Shown one piece after another: positions 1 to 10,676 of a stretch of DNA of 64,000 nucleotides. Location of the stretch: positions 1,301,001 to 1,365,000 of the forward strand of contig CP060419.1 in assembly GCA_025232375.1 (NCBI GenBank). The letters run 5' to 3'. How positions within the stretch are numbered: the stretch's first letter is position 1; every line of letters begins with the position of its first letter. The notes beneath the pieces were generated by a model that worked only from the letters and a program-made list of their open reading frames with translations, was not told where the DNA came from and ran no database searches. Source of the DNA: Pseudoxanthomonas sp. NC8 (lineage in GTDB: Bacteria > Pseudomonadota > Gammaproteobacteria > Xanthomonadales > Xanthomonadaceae). Position numbers and translations under genes: made by a program.

Positions 1-1037
1 ACAGACCCTGCCTTGCAGGGCGATCCGCCGCAGCCGGCGCGGCTGCAGGTGCAGGCGGTAATGGCTGAAGGTGTGCACGACCAGCGGCAGGTCCTCGGCC
101 GCGTCGTAGTCGCCCTCGACCTTAGCCGTCGAACCACTGCCGCAGTTCGGTGTCGGTATCGGCCTGCGGCAGCGTCCACAGCGAGGCCCAGATGCCGGTC
201 GGCGGGCGGCGCTGCAGCAGCAGTTCGCCGCGCGTGTTCTCCAGCAGCAGGGCCACCGCCTCGCGCTCGGGCAGGACCTTGCCCGGACGTGGCGTGGGCA
301 GCGCGTCGACACGTCCATCGCGCAATGCGACGCAACCGTCGTGCAAGGGGCAGTGCAGGCAGGCCGGCCGGGCACGCGTGCAAAGGGTCGCGCCGAAATC
401 CATCTGCGCCTGGGTGTAGTCGGCCATGCGCCCTTCCGGCACTCCGGCCACATGCGCTTCGGCCAGCGTCCACAGCTGTTTCTCGATCGCCGGCGTGCCC
501 GGCCAGCCGCCCACGCCATGCCAGCGCGCCAGGGTCCGCTTGACGTTGCCGTCCAGGATCGGGAAGCGGTCGCCGTGCGCCTGCGAGAGGATCGCGCCGG
601 CAGTGCTGCGGCCGATCCCGGGCAGCGCATGCAGCGCATCGAAGTCACGCGGCAGTTCGCCGGCGTGGTGCTCGACGCACAGCTTCGCCGCGGCGTGCAG
701 ATGGCGGGCACGGGCGTAGTAGCCCAGTCCGGCCCAGTGCGCCATCACTTCGTCGGTGGAAGCGGCAGCGAGGTCGGGGAGGGCCGGGAAGCGGTCGACA
801 AAGCGCAGGAAGTACGGGATGACCGTGGCGACTATGGGTCTGCTGCAGCATGATTTCCGACAGCCACACCCGGTAGGGCGTGCGCGGATGCTGCCAGGGC
901 AGGTCGTGGCGGCCGTGGCGGTCGAACCAGGCGAGGAGCCGGGTGGCGAATCCGCCGGTTGCCGGAAGGGCGGCCGCAACCCCGCCGGGCGCTGGCGCTG
1001 CGGCGGGCCGGTCGCGGCCACGCGATGCGGCCGGCAT
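1..1037 (-). CDS. mutY: Adenine DNA glycosylase MutY (runs off left edge)
   Basis: MutY removes adenine mispaired with 8-oxoguanine in base-excision repair. Visible are the N-terminal catalytic stretch ending EIMLQQT, the HhH segment [12 protein letters not shown], the catalytic Asp in PILDGNV, and the 4Fe-4S loop C-X6-C-X2-C-X5-C ([17 protein letters not shown]). After an apparent stop at 122-124 the next frame continues with the MutY C-terminal NUDIX-like segment ([12 protein letters not shown]) to the window edge, so the stop is not real. A second frame change lies near 832. Both become continuous if CCTGG is restored. The ATG at 1037 sits 2 bp after the ftsY stop, implying an ftsY-mutY operon. 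Confidence 0.93.
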
Positions 1038-1039
1038 CC

Positions 1040-2227
1040 TCAGTTGCCGCCCAGTGCTTCCGGCAGCAGCGCGTCGACGAAGGCCTCCGCATCGAACACG
1101 CGCAGGTCTTCCGGTCGCTCGCCGATGCCGGCGAAGCGGATCGGGATGCCGAATTCGCGCGCCAGCGCGAACACCACGCCGCCCTTGGCGGTGCCGTCGA
1201 GCTTGGTGACGACCAGGCCGGTGACGCCGACCGCGGCGTGGAACTGGCGCAGCTGGTTGAGCGCGTTCTGGCCGGTGGTGCCGTCGATCACCATCAGCAC
1301 CTCGTGCGGCGCGGCCGGGTCGAGCTTCTGCAGCACGCGGCGGATCTTGCCGAGTTCATTCATCAATCCGGTCTGGGTGTGCAGGCGGCCGGCGGTGTCG
1401 GCGATCAGCACCTCGGTGCCGCGCGCCTTGGCCGCCTGCAGCGCATCGAACGCGACCGAGGCCGCGTCGGCGTTCTGGCCCTGGGCGATCACGGCCACGC
1501 CGTTGCGTTCGCCCCAGGCCTGCAGCTGGGCCACCGCGGCGGCGCGGAAGGTGTCGCCGGCCGCCAGCATCAGGCTGTGGCCTTCGTTCTTGAAACGGCG
1601 GGCGAGCTTGCCGATGGTGGTGGTCTTGCCGACGCCGTTGACACCCACGGTCAGCAGCACGAAAGGCCGGGCGCTGCGGTCGACCAGCAGCGGTTGCGCC
1701 ACCGGCCGCAACAGCGCGACCAAGGTCGTTGCGCAATGCGGCCAGCAGCGCGTTGGCATCGCCGAACTCGCGCGCTTTCATCCGCTTGCGCAGGTCCTCG
1801 ACCGGGGCGGTGGTCGCCGATACGCCGACATCGGCGGTGAGCAGGGCCGTTTCGATCTCGTCGAGCAGGTCATCGTCGAGCCGGGGGTTGCGCGAGAACA
1901 GGCCACCGAAGCTGCGCGCGAAGGTGCTGTTGCGCAGGCGCTCGCGCCAGCCGGGCTTGCCTGGCGCGGCGGCCGGCTGCACCGGGACTCCTGCGTCGAC
2001 TAAGGCCCTGCGCGGGCTCGATCACCGCTTCCACATCCGCTTCGATCGTGCTCCGGTCCACCACGACCGGCTCGACCAGGGTCGCGCCGGCGGCCTCGTC
2101 GACCTCGTCCGGCCCGCCGACAGGCGCCCGCGGGAACGCGGCGGCCAGTTCCTCGGCGCTGGAGCGGTCGCCGCTGGCGGGTACGGGGCCGTCCCTGTGG
2201 CTTCTTGCGGCGGAAGAAACTGATCAT
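1040..2227 (-). CDS. ftsY: Signal recognition particle receptor FtsY
   Basis: FtsY is the SRP-receptor GTPase that docks ribosome-nascent-chain complexes at the inner membrane. The start [11 protein letters not shown] is a typical FtsY N-terminus, followed by an acidic A-region and an NG domain with P-loop [20 protein letters not shown] and [10 protein letters not shown]. The reading frame changes near 2190, at 2000-2005 (CTAAGG for expected CCAGG) and at 1720-1725 (CCAAGG for expected CCAGG). Joining the frames gives one protein of normal gammaproteobacterial length. It is divergent from rsmD, with a 56-bp gap. Confidence 0.93.
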
Positions 2228-2283
2228 TGCCTGCGGATGTCGGAGAATGCGCGCCATGCTAGCACCGCCCCCACCTTGACCCG

Positions 2284-2923
2284 ATGAACAGGCCGCCACC
2301 ACCGCGTCCCTCCGCGCCTTCCCGGGGCAGCGGCAGCGTGCGCATCATCGGCGGCCGCTGGCGCGGGACGAAACTGCCCGTGCCCGACATCGACGGCCTG
2401 CGCCCGACTTCCGACCGCGTCCGCGAAACCCTGTTCAACTGGCTGCAGCCGGTGCTGGCCGACAGTCGCGTGCTGGACCTGTTCGCCGGCAGCGGTGCCC
2501 CGGCCTGGAGGCGGTGTCGCGCGGCGCCGCACAGGCGGTGCTGGTGGAGCGCGATCCGGCGCAGGCGACCGGCCTGCGTGCGGCGGTCGGGCGGCTGCAG
2601 GCCGGCGACCGGGTGCGAGTCGTGCAGGACGATGCGGTGCGCTGGCTGGCGGCGGAGCCGGTCGGGCAACCGTTCGACATCGCCTTCGTCGATCGCCGCC
2701 GTTCGCGGCAGGCCTGTGGCAGCCGGCGCTGCAGGCGCTGCTGCCGCGGCTGGCGCCCGGGGGCTGGCTGTACCTGGAGTCGCCCCCGGACCAGGTGCCA
2801 GCGCCGCCGGCCGGCTGGACCCTGCACCGGCAGTTGCGCACCGCGCAGGCGCACGCGGGGCTGTATCGTGGCCCCGGGCAAGGGCGCGCTGATACACTGC
2901 CTCTCGCCAATCCGGCACCCTAA
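2284..2923 (+). CDS. rsmD: 16S rRNA (guanine966-N2)-methyltransferase RsmD
   Basis: RsmD methylates G966 of 16S rRNA using S-adenosylmethionine. The N-terminal half shows RIIGGRWRGTKLPVP, the LRPTSDRVRETLFNWL segment and the SAM-binding motif LDLFAGSGA. The catalytic DPPF appears only after joining frames near 2690. A first frame change lies near 2503, where CCCTGG is expected. The C-terminal extension (LYRGPGQGR to the stop at 2923) follows the last expected strand. It stands 15 bp upstream of coaD, the usual partner, so co-transcription is likely. Confidence 0.88.
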
Positions 2924-3450
<527 letters not shown>

Positions 3451-3472
3451 TCCACAGAACGACGGGAGATTC

Positions 3473-3979
3473 ATGATGAACAAGACGACGCGCGCGCTGC
3501 TGCTCGCCTGCATGCTGGTTTCGCCGCTGGCGCTGACCGCCTGCAAGAAGGAAGCGGCGGTGGGCAACGAGGCGGCCGAGGCCAAGGTGCTGGCCGCGCC
3601 GGCCAAGGACGACGACGCGGGCTGGAAGGCGTACCTGCCGGCGGTGGTGCAGGAGAACATGGGCACCATCACCAACAACCCGTTCCTGTACTACCTGCCG
3701 CCGGAGACCGATCCGGAGTTCGCCGCCAAGTACGAACGCCAGGTCGAGTCGGCCAAGACCGCGATGAGCCGCGGCGTGCAGAAGGGCAACCTGCTGGCCT
3801 TCGGTTCGCCGGCGTCGGCCAAGATGGCCGACCTGATGCTGGTGGCGTTCGCCGACGTGCCGGCGGACACGCTCAAGGGCGTGCGCGTGCTGTTCATCGG
3901 CGACGCCGTCGACAACGAGCGCGTCAAGGCTGCCCTGGCGCCGACCGGCGCCGAGTACGTCTTCGTCGAAGCCAAGTAA
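3473..3979 (+). CDS. Putative lipoprotein of unknown function
   Basis: About 168 residues in one open frame. Two ATG codons in tandem at 3473 and 3476 follow a GGGAG ribosome-binding site. The N-terminus is a lipoprotein signal (MNKTTRALLLACMLVS) ending in the lipobox LTAC-K. The mature part is soluble, rich in Ala, Asp and Lys, with no motif I recognise. A Val-rich segment (GVRVLFIGDAV) near the C-terminus suggests a small alpha/beta fold. It lies between coaD and the ferredoxin and is probably co-transcribed; its role cannot be inferred. Confidence 0.85.
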   Translation: MMNKTTRALLLACMLVSPLALTACKKEAAVGNEAAEAKVLAAPAKDDDAGWKAYLPAVVQENMGTITNNPFLYYLPPETDPEFAAKYERQVESAKTAMSRGVQKGNLLAFGSPASAKMADLMLVAFADVPADTLKGVRVLFIGDAVDNERVKAALAPTGAEYVFVEAK

Positions 3980-4033
3980 GAGGATCGTGGCGACGGGCAC
4001 CGGCACCGGTGTCCGTCGCCGCAATCGAACCTC

Positions 4034-4308
4034 GTGTCGCTCAAGATCAACGAACTCTGCGTCAACTGTGACGTCTGCGAGCCCGCCTGCCCCGAAAGGC
4101 CATCTCGATGGGCGAAACGATCTACGTGATCGACCCGGCGCGCTGCACCGAGTGCGTGGGTCATTTCGACGAACCGCAATGCGTGGTCGTCTGCCCGGTC
4201 GAGTGCATCGATCCGGACCCGGCGCATCCCGAGAGCCAGGAAGCGCTGCTGGCCAAGCTGCTGCGACTGCAGCGCGAACAGCCCGAACTCTATCTGCCGG
4301 AGGCTTGA
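4034..4308 (+). CDS. YfhL-type 2x[4Fe-4S] ferredoxin
   Basis: A small electron-transfer protein with two 4Fe-4S cluster motifs: [12 protein letters not shown] at the N-terminus and [18 protein letters not shown], whose long spacer between Cys pairs is the mark of the YfhL/Alv-type ferredoxins. GTG start at 4034. One frame change lies between the motifs near 4095. The last base of its TGA stop is shared with the ATG of ggt (ATGA), so the two are translationally coupled. Its partner enzymes are not shown by the sequence. Confidence 0.85.
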
Positions 4309-6068
4309 TGACCTGCCGCATTCTGCCGCGCCTGCTGCTGGCGTTGTTCCTGTTTTTCCCCGCGGCGATCCTTCCGGCATCCGCCGCCGACGGATCGGCC
4401 GCGCTGGCGCAGCGTCCCGGCCAGGCCGCCATCGCCAGCGGCCACACGCTGGCCACCGATGCCGGCTTCGAGATCCTCGACAAGGGCGGCAACGCATTCG
4501 ATGCCGCCGTCGCCGTGTCGGCGGCGTTGTCGGTGGTCGAGCCGATCAGCTCTGGCCTGGGCGGCGGCGGTTTCTTCCTGCTGCACCAGGCCGACGGCGA
4601 CCGCGACGTGTTCGTCGACGCGCGCGAAGCGGCGCCGGCGGCGGCGAGCATGGACCGTTACCGGACCGCGGACGGCAAGCTGGATTCCTCGCTGGCCGAG
4701 GACGGCCCGTGGGCCGCGGCGATCCCCGGCCTGCCGGCGGCGCTGGTGCACGTGGCCGGCAAGTACGGACGGCTGCCGCTGGCGCAAAGCCTGCAGCGCC
4801 GGCGATCCGCCCGGCCCGCGACGGCTTTCCCGTCTATGCGCGGCTGGAGCGCGGCTATGCGGTCCGGCGCGAGGTGATGGAGCGCTTCCCCGGCACGCGC
4901 GCGGTTTACCTGGCCACCGGCGGCCCGCTGAAACAGGGCCAGCTGTTCCGCCAGCCGGACCTTGGCGCATACCCTGGAGCTGCTCGCCACGCAGGGCTTC
5001 GACGGCTTCTACCGCGGCCCGGTGGCGAAGAAGCTGGTCGCCGGCGTGCGCGCCGAAGGCGGGCGCTGGACCGCCGAAGAGCTGGCCGCCTACCGCGTGC
5101 ACGAGCGCGAACCGCTGCGCTTCGGCTACCGCGGCTGGGAAGTGGTGACCGCACCGCCGCCGTCCTCCGGCGGCGTGGCGCTGGCGCAGATGATGCAGAT
5201 CCTCGCCGGCTGGGACCTGGCGAAACTGGACCCGGCGCAGCGCACCCACCTCACCATCGAGGCCATGCGCCGCGCCTTCCGCGACCGCACCTTCTACCTG
5301 GGCGATCCGGATTTCGTGCACGTGCCGGTCGACGTGCTGACCAGCCCGTACTACGCCGCCGGCCTGCGCGCCACGGTCAATCCGGAGAAGGCAACGCCCA
5401 GCGACAGCTTCTCCGGCCTGCCCACGCCGCTGGAGGACGAGGAGACCACCCACTTCTCGATCGTCGATGCCGACGGCAACCGCGCCGCGGTCACCCAGAC
5501 GGTGAACCTGCTGTTCGGCTCGGGCTGGTCCCGCCGGGCACCGGCGTGCTGCTCAACAACGAGATGGACGACTTCGCCCTGCAGCCGGGCCAGCCCAACG
5601 CCTTCGGCGTGATGGGCTTCGAAGCCAACGCGCCGGCGCCGGGCAAGCGCCCGCTCAGTTCGATGACCCCCACCTTCATGGTCTCGCCCGACCGCGTCGC
5701 CGTGCTCGGCACGCCGGGTGGCAGCCGCATCATCACCATGGTCCTGCTCGGTGCGCTCGGTTTCGCCGACGGGCTCGGCGCGCAGGAGGCGGCCGCGCTG
5801 CCGCGCTACCACCACCAGTGGATGCCGGACGTGGTCCAGGCCGAAAGCGGCGCGTTCGACGCCGCGCTGGCCCGCCAGGCTGCGGGCCATGGGCCACGTG
5901 CTGAAGCTGCCGGAGGACAGCGTGACCGGGCGGGCGTCCAGCCACACCTGGGGCAACATGCAGACGGTGCTGTGGGAGCGGCGCGGCAACGTGCTCACCG
6001 GCGGCACCGATCCGCGCAACGATGTCGGCAGCGCGCAGGTCCGCGCCACCGCTCCGGCCGCGCCCTGA
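4308..6068 (+). CDS. ggt: Gamma-glutamyltransferase
   Basis: Periplasmic enzyme that hydrolyses or transfers the gamma-glutamyl group of glutathione and related peptides. A signal peptide ([20 protein letters not shown]) precedes the large-subunit part with GGNAFDAAVA and SSGLGGGGFFLL. The autoprocessing site and catalytic Thr are in DEETTHFSIVD, and the small subunit carries the substrate-binding segment KRPLSSMTPT and GTPGGSRI. The frame changes near 4797, 4968, 5530 and 5876, yet all expected blocks are present in order, so the gene is treated as intact. About 580 residues, normal for the family. Confidence 0.92.
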
Positions 6069-6117
6069 GCGCGGGCGGCTTGCGCATTCTTAACCGGGCC
6101 GCCGCTAGCATTCGCGC

Positions 6118-7008
6118 ATGAAACTCTGGTCCATCCGCGGCAACAGCCAGAAGCTCGACGGCGGCTCGATGTTCGGCAACGCGCCGAAGGCCGTGTGGGA
6201 AAAGTGGTCGCCGCCGGACGGGCAGAACCGCATCGACCCTGGCCTGCCGGGCGCTGCTGGCCAGTCCGCTCAACGGCAAGACCGTGCTGTTCGAAACCGG
6301 CATCGGCGCGTTCTTCGAGCCGAAGCTGCGCGAGCGCTACGGCGTGCAGGAAGACCGGCACGTGCTGGTCGAGTCGCTGCGCGCGGCCGGCTTCGAGCAC
6401 GAGGACATCGACGTGGTGGTGCTCAGCCACCTGCACTTCGACCACGCCGGCGGCCTGCTGGCGCCTGGGCCGAAGGGCGTGCGCCGGAACTGCTGTTTCC
6501 CAACGCCACCTACCTGGTCGGCGCGTCGCACTGGCAGCGGGCGCTGGATCCGCATCCGCGCGACCGCGCCAGCTTCATCACGGAGCTGCCCGGACTGCTG
6601 GAGGCCAGCGGCCGGCTGGAGCTGGTCGACGGGTCGCGTTCGCGCGCGCTGGGCGAATCGGTGCGCTTCTCCTTCAGCGACGGACACACGCCGGGGCTGA
6701 TGCTGGCCGAGATCGTCGGACCGGAAACCGTCGACGGCCAGCCGCATGGCGGCGTGGTGTTCTGCGCCGACCTGATCCCGGGACGCTCCTGGGTGCACCT
6801 GCCGATCACCATGGGCTACGACCGCAACGCCGAACTGCTGATCGACGAGAAGCGCGCCTTCCTCGAGGACAAGCTGGCGCGCAACGTGCACCTGTTCTTC
6901 ACCCACGACACCGGTTGCGCGCTGGCGCAGGTGGTGCGCGACGCGAAGGGCCGTTTCGGCACCACCCACGAACTGGCCGAGCTGCAGGCGCGATCGCTGG
7001 CGGCCTGA
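6118..7008 (+). CDS. Metallo-beta-lactamase-fold hydrolase
   Basis: The zinc motif HLHFDHAGG sits near residue 105, with later ligands in FCADLIPG and the C-terminal FFTHDTG. The overall form ([16 protein letters not shown] start, two-metal HxHxDH) resembles the lactonase/quinol-hydrolase-like cytosolic branch of the superfamily, but the substrate cannot be read from sequence. Frame changes at 6238 (CCCTGG for CCTGG) and near 6465 (CCTGGG for CCCTGGG) were joined. The C-terminal 165 residues are continuous. It is a separate unit 50 bp after ggt. Confidence 0.83.
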   Translation: MKLWSIRGNSQKLDGGSMFGNAPKAVWEKWSPPDGQNRIDPGLPGAAGQSAQRQDRAVRNRHRRVLRAEAARALRRAGRPARAGRVAARGRLRARGHRRGGAQPPALRPRRRPAGAWAEGRAPELLFPNATYLVGASHWQRALDPHPRDRASFITELPGLLEASGRLELVDGSRSRALGESVRFSFSDGHTPGLMLAEIVGPETVDGQPHGGVVFCADLIPGRSWVHLPITMGYDRNAELLIDEKRAFLEDKLARNVHLFFTHDTGCALAQVVRDAKGRFGTTHELAELQARSLAA

Positions 7009-7048
7009 GGCTGGCACAATCGAGCGGTCATCCCGATCCGGATTCCGC

Positions 7049-7455
7049 ATGGCCCCGACGCCCCGCATCGCCCTGTTCGTCGCTTCGCTGCACGTCCTTT
7101 TTTCCTCCTGCTTTCGATCCGGGTGATCCTGCACCGCAAGGCGCACCGGATCGGGGTGGGCACCGGCGGCGACGCGGTGATGACGCGCAAGGTCCGCGTC
7201 CACGCCAACTTCGCCGAATACGTGCCGCTGGCGCTGCTGATGCTGGCCCTGCTGGAGCTGTCCGGGACCACTGCACCGGTGCTGTGGAGCTGCGGCCTGC
7301 TGCTGTTGCTGGCGCGGCTGATGCATGCGGTCGGGCTGGGCGGTTCGGCCGGGATTTCGGTCGGGCGCTTCGGCGGCACGATCCTGACCTTCGCGGTGCT
7401 GCTGGCGATGGCGCTGCTCGGGGCATGGCGCTTCCTCGCGCAGGCCATGCTGTGA
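7049..7455 (+). CDS. MAPEG-family membrane protein
   Basis: About 135 residues with four predicted membrane helices. The hallmark segment RVHANFAEYVPLALLMLALLE carries the conserved N-x-x-E-x-x-P of MAPEG proteins (YecN-like branch, relatives of microsomal glutathione S-transferase). The N-terminal helix is interrupted by a frame change in a T-run near 7097. The TGA stop overlaps the GTG start of the next gene, so translational coupling is likely although the two products are functionally unrelated. Confidence 0.85.
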
Positions 7456-9211
7456 GCGCCGGGCTCGCGGCGCGGCTGCTCCTGCTGCTCGGTGGCATCG
7501 GGGCATGCGGGGCGTGCCACAACACGCCGGATCCGTTCGCCGGAACGACGGCGCAGGCCGGTAAGGTGCGGCTGAACCAGCTCGGCTTCCTGTAAGGCGC
7601 GCAGAAGCTGGCGGTCGTGGAAGGCGACCGCGCGCTTCCGTTCACGGTGGAGCGCGAGGAGGGTGGCGGCGTGGTGCTCAGCGGGACGACCACGGCGCCC
7701 GCCAAGTGGAAGCCGGCACGGCGCAAGGCGGCCATCGCCGACCTCGGCGCGCTGACCGCCCCTGGGCGCTACCGGGTCCGGGTGGAGGGGCTGCCGCCTT
7801 CCGATCCGTTTCCGGTGGACGCGCAGGCCTATTCGGCATTGGCCGACGCATCGCTGAAGTCGTTCTACCTGATCCGTTCGGGCACGCCGCTGGAGGCCGC
7901 GTATGCGGGCGAGTTCGCGCGCGCCGCAGGTCATCCGGACGAGGAGGTCGAGATCCATGTTTCAGCGGCATCACCGGGACGCCCGGCCGGAACCGTGGTC
8001 TCCGCGCCCGGCGGCTGGTACGACGCCGGCGACTACAACAAGTACGTGGTCAATTCCGGCATCACCACCTGGACGCTGCTGGCGGCCTACGAACATTTCC
8101 CGGAATTCTTCCGCGGCCGCGAACTGGGCATCCCGGAAAGCGGCAACGGCGTGCCGGACATCCTCGACGAGGCCTTGGTGGAACCTGCGCTGGATGCTGG
8201 CGATGCAGGATCCCGGCGACGGCGGCGTGTACCACAAGCTGACCAACCTGCGCTTCGACGGCCTGGTGATGCCCGACCAGGCCGTCAAGCGCCGTTACAT
8301 GGTCGGCCGTTCCACCGCCGCGGCGCTGGACTTCGCCGCGGTGATGGCCATCGCCAGCCGGGTCTACGCCGGCTACGAGGCGCAGTTCCCGGGCGTGCCG
8401 GCGCGGATGCGCGCGGCGGCCGAAGCCGCGTGGGGCTGGGCGCAGGCCCATCCCGATTCGGTGTACCGGCAGCCGAGGGACGTGCGCACCGGCGACTATG
8501 GCGATGAGGCGCTGGACGACGAGTTCGCCTGGGCCGCGGCGGAGCTGTACCTGCTCACCGGCGATGCGCACTACCTTGAGGCGTTCGCCAGGCACGCACG
8601 CGATGCGGACGTGCCGAACTGGGCCGATGTCGGCGCGCTGGGCTGGATCTCTGGCCGCGCACCGCCAGCGGTTGCCCGCGGCCTCGCGGGATGCGGCGGA
8701 ACGGCAGGTCGGCCAGCTCGCTGCGCGCGCCTGGCCGTGCAGTCGCGGGAATCGCCGTGGCGGATGGCGATGCAGCTGCACGACTTCGGCTGGGGCAGTA
8801 ATGCCGTAGCGATGAAATAAGGCGATGGTACTGCTGCAGGCCTACCGGCTGGAGCGGGAACGCATGTACCTGGACGCGGCGCAGTCGCAGCTGGACTACG
8901 TGCTCGGCCGCAATCCGCTGGGCGTGTCCTTCGTCACCGGCCACGGACTGCGCACGCCGATGCACATCCACCACCGGCCGTCGCAGGCCGACGGTATCGC
9001 ACCGCCGGTGCCCGGCCTGCTTTCCGGCGGACCCAATCCAAGCCAGCAGGACCGGGAAGACTGCAAGGGCGCGGCGCATTACCGGAGCGCGGTGCCCGCG
9101 CTGTCGTGGATCGACCACGACTGCAGCTATGCCAGCAACGAGGTCGCCATCAACTGGACCGCGCCGCTGGTCTACGTCTCGTCCGGGCTGCAGGCACTGA
9201 CACCGCCGTAG
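7452..9211 (+). CDS. Glycoside hydrolase family 9 lipoprotein (endoglucanase/exoglucosaminidase type)
   Basis: A GTG start overlaps the MAPEG stop. The N-terminus is a lipoprotein signal (LLLLLGGIGAC), followed by the Ig-like CelD_N domain beginning KVRLNQLGF and then the (alpha/alpha)6 catalytic domain. The catalytic Asp pair lies in GGWYDAGDYNKYV and the general acid Glu in YASNEVAINWTAPLVY near the C-terminus, so both active-site regions are present. An in-frame TAA at 7593-7595 stands where NQLGFLPG is expected (TAAGG for CCAGG). Frame changes at 8176, about 8655-8745 and 8814 also fit altered CCWGG. Substrate (beta-glucan, chitosan or other) is undetermined. Confidence 0.85.
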
Positions 9212-9520
9212 GCGGGTCCGGAAAGTTCCGGCGCCGTGGCCTGCGGCACCGCGCGGCCCCACACCTGTTCCAGCGGCCGCAGGCCGCCAACGTACTGCCC
9301 ATGGGGAAAATATCGGGGTCTGCTTGCCGCCATAAGAAGTATCGGGGCGTCCTTGTCGCCTTTGTCCGGATGCCGCTGCACCCATTGCCGCGAGGGCATC
9401 AGGACAGATGGCTGGTTTTCATGGGAAACCGTCGATTGACGCCGTTCGAAGCCGCCACGCACACTCGGCGCCATACCCTCGCCGGGGGCTGCTGGTAGTT
9501 GGGCATTCGGACGGAGCATC
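9212..9520. other. Intergenic stretch, nothing assigned
   Basis: A 309-bp gap between the GH9 gene and the first cassette gene. Both strands have open frames, including one on the minus strand that runs back into the GH9 3' end, but none has a convincing start, recognisable motif or codon bias. No attC-like palindrome, tRNA or integrase fragment was seen here. It may hold the promoter of the cassette row. Confidence 0.5.
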
Positions 9521-9740
9521 GTGGACGACAAGCAAAGCGGTATTCGTCAGGGGTACATCGGCGTTGGCATGGCAGTCGGTGTGGCTGTTGGTGTTGGCCT
9601 TGGAGTTGCACTTGGGAACCTGGCGTTGGGCATTGGTCCCAGGCATCGGTTTCGGCTTGGCCCTCGGCGCGGTGTTGGGTAACAGACATGCCAAGCTCGC
9701 TAAGAACTCAACGCAAGGTGATCGCAGTGATGATGCCTGA
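9521..9740 (+). CDS. Cassette gene 1: glycine-zipper membrane peptide
   Basis: About 72 residues after correction of one inserted C at 9638-9643 (CCCAGG for CCAGG). The GTG start opens VDDKQSGIRQGYIG, followed by a long Gly/Val/Ala segment (GVGMAVGVAVGVGLGVALG and a second half GIGPGIGFGLALGAVLG) and a basic tail NRHAKLAKNST. This pattern suggests one or two glycine-zipper membrane helices. Valine and glycine codons are mostly GTT/GGT, unlike the GC-rich neighbours. The TGA stop lies inside the attC box GCCTGAC. No family assigned. Confidence 0.65.
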
Positions 9741-9794
9741 CAGTTAATTCAAGCCGAACCCGCTTCGCGGGTCGGAGTAATTCAAGCGTTAGGC
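9735..9794 (+). repeat. attC site 1 (well preserved)
   Basis: 60-bp imperfect palindrome. The R'' box GCCTGAC and the R' box GTTAGGC are complementary except for one base. Inner arms AAGCCGAACCCGC and GCGGGTCGGAGTAA flank a CTTC loop. The R' sequence matches the integron recombination core G/TTRRRY. Confidence 0.8.
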
Positions 9795-9809
9795 GTCAGG
9801 AGAAATTTC

Positions 9810-10199
9810 ATGGCAGGTGCGGTATCAGGCGATGTGCGGGTCTTGCTCCGCGTCGAGGGGCTATGCGTTCTTGCGGCAAGTCTGCTGGCCTATGCAAAGT
9901 TCGGTGGCGGATGGGGCGCCTTTGCCTTGTTCTTTTTGCGCCAGATCTGTCTTTCCTTGGCTACCTTGGCCGGACCAAGGGTGGGTGCCATGTCGTACAA
10001 CTTGTCGCATTCTTTCGTCGGCGCCTTGGCAATATTGGCGGCGGGTGTCCTTCTGTCAGTGCCCGTGGCAGTCACGGCGGGCATCATCTGGGTGGCCCAC
10101 ATCGGCTTTGACCGTGCACTGGGCTATGGCCTCAAGTATTCCGCTGGATTCCGGTTTACCCACCTGGGCCTGATCGGGCGTGCACGGGTTGACGCCTGA
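9810..10199 (+). CDS. Cassette gene 2: DUF4260 membrane protein
   Basis: About 130 residues. After joining two compensating frame changes near 9938 and 9970 the centre reads FFLAPDLSFLGYLAGPRVGA, and the C-terminus has IIWVAHIGFDRALGYGLKY and FTHLGLIG, the signature of DUF4260. Several hydrophobic helices are present; function is unknown, although the family is commonly seen as a lone gene in diverse bacteria. The frame change at 9970 is CCTTGG for CCTGG. The ATG follows AGGAG by a few bases. The stop TGA falls within attC site 2. Confidence 0.8.
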   Translation: MAGAVSGDVRVLLRVEGLCVLAASLLAYAKFGGGWGAFALFFLRQICLSLATLAGPRVGAMSYNLSHSFVGALAILAAGVLLSVPVAVTAGIIWVAHIGFDRALGYGLKYSAGFRFTHLGLIGRARVDA

Positions 10200-10253
10200 C
10201 AATTTATCCAAGCCGAACCGGCTTCGCAGGTCGGCTTGACTCAAGCGTTATAC
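10194..10253 (+). repeat. attC site 2 (well preserved)
   Basis: 60 bp. R'' GCCTGAC, L'' AAGCCGAACCGGC, loop TTCG, L' GGTCGGCTTGA and R' GTTATAC. It shares most positions with site 1, including the spacer TCAAGC before the R' box. Confidence 0.78.
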
Positions 10254-10269
10254 CTTCCAGGAAACATCC

Positions 10270-10599
10270 ATGAGAGTCCTGCAAGCGGCTGCCCGCCACG
10301 ATCAACTGGAGCGGTGGTTGGCCCAAGAGATAGTGAGCGTTAAAGGAAAGGTCGAGTCTTCTGGCATCCCCTGGCGACAGGCGCGCCCAGCTCATACGGG
10401 AAATTTCCGTGGGATGGCCGATCTGTGGGACGGCTGCCACGGCCTGGAGATTGATGGAGAGGCGGTCTCGCCGTTTCTGGTCTTTGCCGTAAACAACGAC
10501 GAGGAGGACGTACTGGTCAGGTCCTATGACGACACGGGCTCGTTCCTCCACGAGCATGTTGCAGATTTCGCAGGTCAGCCCCGCCACAAGCAGGCCTAG
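10270..10599 (+). CDS. Cassette gene 3: hypothetical protein
   Basis: 109 residues in one uninterrupted frame, starting ATG directly after attC site 2 and ending TAG inside attC site 3. It looks soluble and acidic, with segments MRVLQAAARHDQLERWLAQE and EAVSPFLVFAVNNDEEDVLV. No motif, signal peptide or membrane helix was recognised. Its position between two attC sites is the best evidence that it is a real cassette gene. Confidence 0.65.
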   Translation: MRVLQAAARHDQLERWLAQEIVSVKGKVESSGIPWRQARPAHTGNFRGMADLWDGCHGLEIDGEAVSPFLVFAVNNDEEDVLVRSYDDTGSFLHEHVADFAGQPRHKQA

Positions 10600-10654
10600 C
10601 CGTCCGTTCAAGCCGAATCGGCTTCGCCGGTCGGCTCAGCCAAGATCGTCAGGC
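10594..10654 (+). repeat. attC site 3
   Basis: 61 bp. R'' GCCTAGC, inner arms AAGCCGAATCGGC and GCCGGTCGGCT around TTC, and R' GTCAGGC. The R' triplet is GTC instead of GTT, so recombination activity may be reduced. Confidence 0.7.
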
Positions 10655-10676
10655 ATCGCAGGCAACCGCGCAGCCA

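Noticed and set aside
9172-9531. Minus-strand open frame of about 119 codons after the GH9 gene
   Set aside because: It overlaps the GH9 3' end, has no recognised motif and no good ribosome-binding site. It also contains the TTATGG pattern, so the frame itself is doubtful.
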